NCBI RefSeq assembly: GCF_003711105.1
Contig: NZ_CP023865.1
Coordinates: forward strand, 1,090,001-1,154,000
Reading direction: 5' to 3'
From: Actinoplanes teichomyceticus ATCC 31121
GTDB lineage: Bacteria > Actinomycetota > Actinomycetes > Mycobacteriales > Micromonosporaceae
Length of the DNA stretch: 64,000 nucleotides
Position 1 is the first letter of the stretch. Each line of letters begins with the position of its first letter. Under the pieces are notes generated by a model. The model was given only the letters and a program-made list of their open reading frames with translations, was not told the origin of the DNA and ran no database searches. The translations under genes and the position numbers were made by a program. Positions 61,610 through 64,000 of the stretch are shown here, one piece after another.

Positions 61610-61746
61610 GCGAGGTCGTCCCTTCGGTAAGGTGACGGAGCCCATGGCCGGTGGGCGGGGATCGTCACCGATCGGCGGTGCCCGTACCCTCGCATTGGTA
61701 TTCTTCTATGTCAATGGTCATGGATCGCAACTGCGAGTGACCATAC

Positions 61747-61784
61747 AGAAAGCCGCAACACCCGGATGGGTGTTGCGGCTTTCT
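61747..61784. terminator. Perfect 17-bp bidirectional hairpin
   Basis: AGAAAGCCGCAACACCC (61747-61763), loop GGAT, and the exact complement (61768-61784), with T- and A-rich flanks suited to termination in both directions. It lies 63 bp past the stop of the DUF397 gene. Confidence 0.88.
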
Positions 61785-61846
61785 TCAGATCGTGCACCGC
61801 GGAAGTTCAGTACAGGTCTTCCATCGGTGCGAACCTATCGGTAGGC

Positions 61847-62071
61847 TCACGAAGCGATATCGAACTCGCCGTCCTTGGCAGAGTCCACGAAGGCGGTCCA
61901 CTCCGCCGGCGTGAACATGAGAGCTGGCCCCGTCTGGTTCTTGCTGTCACGGACGGCGATTCCCTCGTCGAGGAACGCTACCTCGACGCAGTTGTTGCCA
62001 CCGTTGCCGTTGCTGCGGCTGCTTTTCTTCCAGACGGCACCCTTGAGCTGGTGCGCGAGCAACTCGTGCAC
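61847..62071 (-). CDS. DUF397 protein
   Basis: This 74-residue protein has the family signature: WKKSSRSNGNGGNNCVEVAFLDEGIAVRDSKNQTGPALMFTPAEWTAFV begins at residue 14; the key pieces are W-x-K-S-S-x-S, C-V-E-V, V-R-D-S-K and W-x-x-F. These small proteins are partners of the adjacent XRE regulators in actinomycetes, often influencing development and antibiotic production. It lies 32 bp after the XRE stop. Confidence 0.95.
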   Translation of the reverse strand: MHELLAHQLKGAVWKKSSRSNGNGGNNCVEVAFLDEGIAVRDSKNQTGPALMFTPAEWTAFVDSAKDGEFDIAS

Positions 62072-62103
62072 CTCCCTCCAGTATGAGAGTGCTTCGGGAG
62101 TCG

Positions 62104-62952
62104 CTAAGCGGTGAGCAGACCCTCGATCATCTTTATGGTAGTGCGATGGTCGAGCGCCTTCGTGCTCAATCGCTCGAACTCCTGCCGGTATCGGGCAACC
62201 TCAGGCGGCTGCTCCTCGTAGTAGTCTCCCGCGAGCCCTTCGAGGTAGACAACATCCGAAAGAGTGGTATCCCGGAATTCCAAAAGGGTTGCGGAGCCAC
62301 CCAGGAACGGGTGTTCACCGGCGCCGAACGGCATGATTTGCAGCGAAATATTCGGCAATCTAGACGTTTCTATCAAATGGGCGAGCTGCGCTTTCATCAC
62401 GTCCGGCCCGCCGATCACGCGGCGCACCACCGACTCGTCGACGATGGCGGCGAGCTCCAGCGGCCGCTCGCCGCTCAGCCGGCTCTGCCTGGTCAGCCGC
62501 AGGGACACCCGCCGGTCGATGTGCTGCGGCGGGTCGTTGGACCGACCGGTACTGATCAAAGCCCGCATGTACGCCTCGGTCTGCAGGAGTCCGGGAATGA
62601 GCACCGGTTCCCAGGACCGCATGGACGTGGCGGCCGCCTCCAGCCCGACGAAGTTGCCCGGTCGCATGATGTCCCGGTAGTCGGTCCACCAGGTGCGTTC
62701 CCGGGAGAGCCGGGCCAGCTCGACCAGGGCGTCCCGGTACTCCGGATCCTCGACCCGGTAGAGGGTCAGTAGATCTCGGACATCACGCGGGGTGACCGCG
62801 ACGCGCGCCGTCTCGATCCGGGTGACCTTCGCGGAGTGCCACTCGAAATGTTTGGACACCTCCTGCTGGGTCAGCCGGGCCGCCTCGCGGCACCGTTTGA
62901 GCTCCGTGCCGAGGCGGCGGCGGCGCAGTGTCGGACCCTCGATATCGGACAC
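62104..62952 (-). CDS. XRE regulator with DUF5753 domain
   Basis: This 282-residue protein has an N-terminal helix-turn-helix (LGTELKRCREAARLTQQEVSKHFEW; AKVTRIETARVAVTPRDVRDLL) and the DUF5753 sensor-like domain (WEPVLIPGLLQTEAYMRALIS; RRVSLRLTRQSRL; HLIETSRLPNISLQIMPFGAGEHPF; VVYLEGLAGDYYEE). With the DUF397 gene it forms the common actinobacterial WhiJ/AbaA-like pair. The GPP34 gene is divergent, with 241 bp between. Confidence 0.95.
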   Translation of the reverse strand: MSDIEGPTLRRRRLGTELKRCREAARLTQQEVSKHFEWHSAKVTRIETARVAVTPRDVRDLLTLYRVEDPEYRDALVELARLSRERTWWTDYRDIMRPGNFVGLEAAATSMRSWEPVLIPGLLQTEAYMRALISTGRSNDPPQHIDRRVSLRLTRQSRLSGERPLELAAIVDESVVRRVIGGPDVMKAQLAHLIETSRLPNISLQIMPFGAGEHPFLGGSATLLEFRDTTLSDVVYLEGLAGDYYEEQPPEVARYRQEFERLSTKALDHRTTIKMIEGLLTA

Positions 62953-63193
62953 CTGTGACTCCCTAATGATCCCTAGGAAGTTGATATTACGAGTCTTCCT
63001 CGCAAGTCAGATACCCCCATTCATGATCGACAATGGACGATCGGTGATCGGGGTGGTGAGCAGCGGGGCCTGAATAAGAAGTCTAGTACTTCTTGCATTG
63101 ACCTTGCTGTTGGGGACATGATGCTGCGGACATCGAGTTCTGTCTTGTTTGCTACATAGGCGAAATGATCATTGGAACTGGCGTCTAAGGGGC

Positions 63194-63844
63194 GTGGCGC
63201 AAGTGTTGGCTGACCAGTACTACCTGATCGCACACGAGGACCGCACCGGACGGTCCAGGCTGCATCCCCGTGCGACCGGCCTCGGGTTGGCCGCAGCGCT
63301 GCTGTCCGAGCTCGTGCTGGAGGGCCGGATCGGTGTCAGCGACGGGGACCTTTTCATCATCGATCAGCGCCCGCCGCGTGACGCTCTCGCACACGACATT
63401 CTCGATCTTCTCTGCGCCCAGTCGCAGCACCGCGACGTACGCACCTGGCTCGCCTTCCTCGCGCAGGACTCGGCGCTGCGGGTGGCCGAGCGCCTGATCC
63501 GGGTGGGCGCCGTCGAGGCGGTCACCCGGCGCCGGATGCTCGGCGGCGCCCAGACGCTCTACATGCCGAACACCGCCCGCCAGCGCAACGCCGCCGCCTG
63601 GGCCTCCACCCGGATCGCCAACATGCTGGTCCGCGGGATGGAGCTGAACGCCGCCGACCGGATGCTCGTCGGCATCGTGGTCGCCACCGGACTCACCCGG
63701 CACGTCATGTACGGCTTCGAGATGTACCCGCACATCTACCACGCCCTGCCCGGCATGATCGCCTCGCTCCCCAACGATCTCCGTGAGCTCGTCGAGGCCA
63801 CCGAGGCCTCGGTCGGGTCGGCGCTGACGGTGGGCCGGCGGTGA
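63194..63844 (+). CDS. GPP34 family phosphoprotein
   Basis: The protein is 216 residues from GTG 63194, with AAGGGG upstream. LADQYYLIAHEDRTGRSRLHPRATGLGLAAALLSELVLEGRI is the GPP34 (GOLPH3-like) opening, and VRTWLAFLAQDS and NTARQRNAAAWASTRI follow. Eukaryotic relatives bind phosphatidylinositol-4-phosphate; actinobacterial ones are abundant and poorly studied. Its stop overlaps the GTG of the next gene (GTGA). Confidence 0.9.
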   Translation: MAQVLADQYYLIAHEDRTGRSRLHPRATGLGLAAALLSELVLEGRIGVSDGDLFIIDQRPPRDALAHDILDLLCAQSQHRDVRTWLAFLAQDSALRVAERLIRVGAVEAVTRRRMLGGAQTLYMPNTARQRNAAAWASTRIANMLVRGMELNAADRMLVGIVVATGLTRHVMYGFEMYPHIYHALPGMIASLPNDLRELVEATEASVGSALTVGRR

Positions 63845-64000
63845 GCCGCGGACGCCATCAGCGCCGCCGCCACAACGCCGACCGCTGGGCCGGGACGATG
63901 CTGACCGACCTGCACTCGCGGCCGGCGGGGCCGGGGGACATCATCAGCCAGACCCTGGCCAGCAACCGGCTCGGCGTACCGTCGGTGGTCTTCTTCGGGG
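63841..64000 (+). CDS. Partial gene coupled to GPP34, C-terminus beyond window
   Basis: GTG 63841 overlaps the GPP34 stop by 4 bp and opens a frame to the window end (53 codons): MSRGRHQRRRHNADRWAGTM, TDLHSRPAGPGDIISQTLAS, NRLGVPSVVFFG. The start is basic, and no domain can be named from this piece. Confidence 0.6.
   Translation, partial: MSRGRHQRRRHNADRWAGTMLTDLHSRPAGPGDIISQTLASNRLGVPSVVFFG

Overview
The window looks like chromosomal DNA of a filamentous actinomycete, most likely Micromonosporaceae (Actinoplanes-like). The GC content is high, GTG and TTG starts are frequent, and the gene set is typical of that group: a XRE/DUF397 pair, a GPP34 protein, secreted GH9 and GH12 cellulases, an expansin, paired L,D-transpeptidases, an ECF sigma factor and a SigE-family sigma factor. 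The first ~9.9 kb is foreign and lower in GC.

Region 1 (1-9901) is the right-hand part of a Tn7-like transposon. A tightly packed operon tnsA-tnsB-tnsC-tniQ (9746 down to 3488, minus strand) starts next to a right end carrying three ~22-bp repeats and a terminal 5'-TGT/ACA-3' end at 9901. The cargo inside the window is a small XRE regulator with two perfect 16-bp palindromic operators, a divergent tandem pair of paralogous proteins that look like catalytically degenerate PD-(D/E)XK nucleases with zinc fingers, and an unknown gene cut by the window edge. The left end lies outside the window.

Region 2 (10-25 kb) is chromosomal. It holds a MOSC protein, an expansin with a CebR/CelR-like operator, tRNA-Leu, bcp, speD, a Gls24 protein, a four-gene set (ECF sigma, MauE-like, DsbA-like, membrane protein) divergent from a CopC-CopD fusion, a 1559-residue low-complexity membrane-anchored protein, oligoribonuclease and tRNA-His. 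Region 3 (24.9-36.7 kb) has a possible Panacea-type toxin-antitoxin pair, a CBM2-GH12 endoglucanase, a sigma/anti-sigma-like pair, lipoproteins, a luciferase-like monooxygenase, a GGDEF protein, a small deacetylase relic and several gene-poor stretches with short repeats. Region 4 (36.7-46.1 kb) has two paralogous L,D-transpeptidase lipoproteins, two near-identical tRNA-Lys(CTT) genes around a SEC-C protein, a GH9 lipoprotein cellulase, an FMN reductase with a repetitive tail and a P450.

Region 5 (46.2-53.5 kb) is a translationally coupled NfeD/OB-fold - flotillin - giant DUF3686-AAA ATPase operon. Region 6 (53.6-64 kb) has a DUF305 and LVIVD pair, a PucR-type regulator, a PAS-GGDEF protein, a coiled-coil protein whose frame runs antisense through a trypsin-like protease, a XRE/DUF397 pair and a GPP34 protein coupled to a gene cut by the window end.

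The best candidates for something new are the Tn7-like element with its operator-controlled paired 'dead nuclease' cargo, and the flotillin/ATPase operon.
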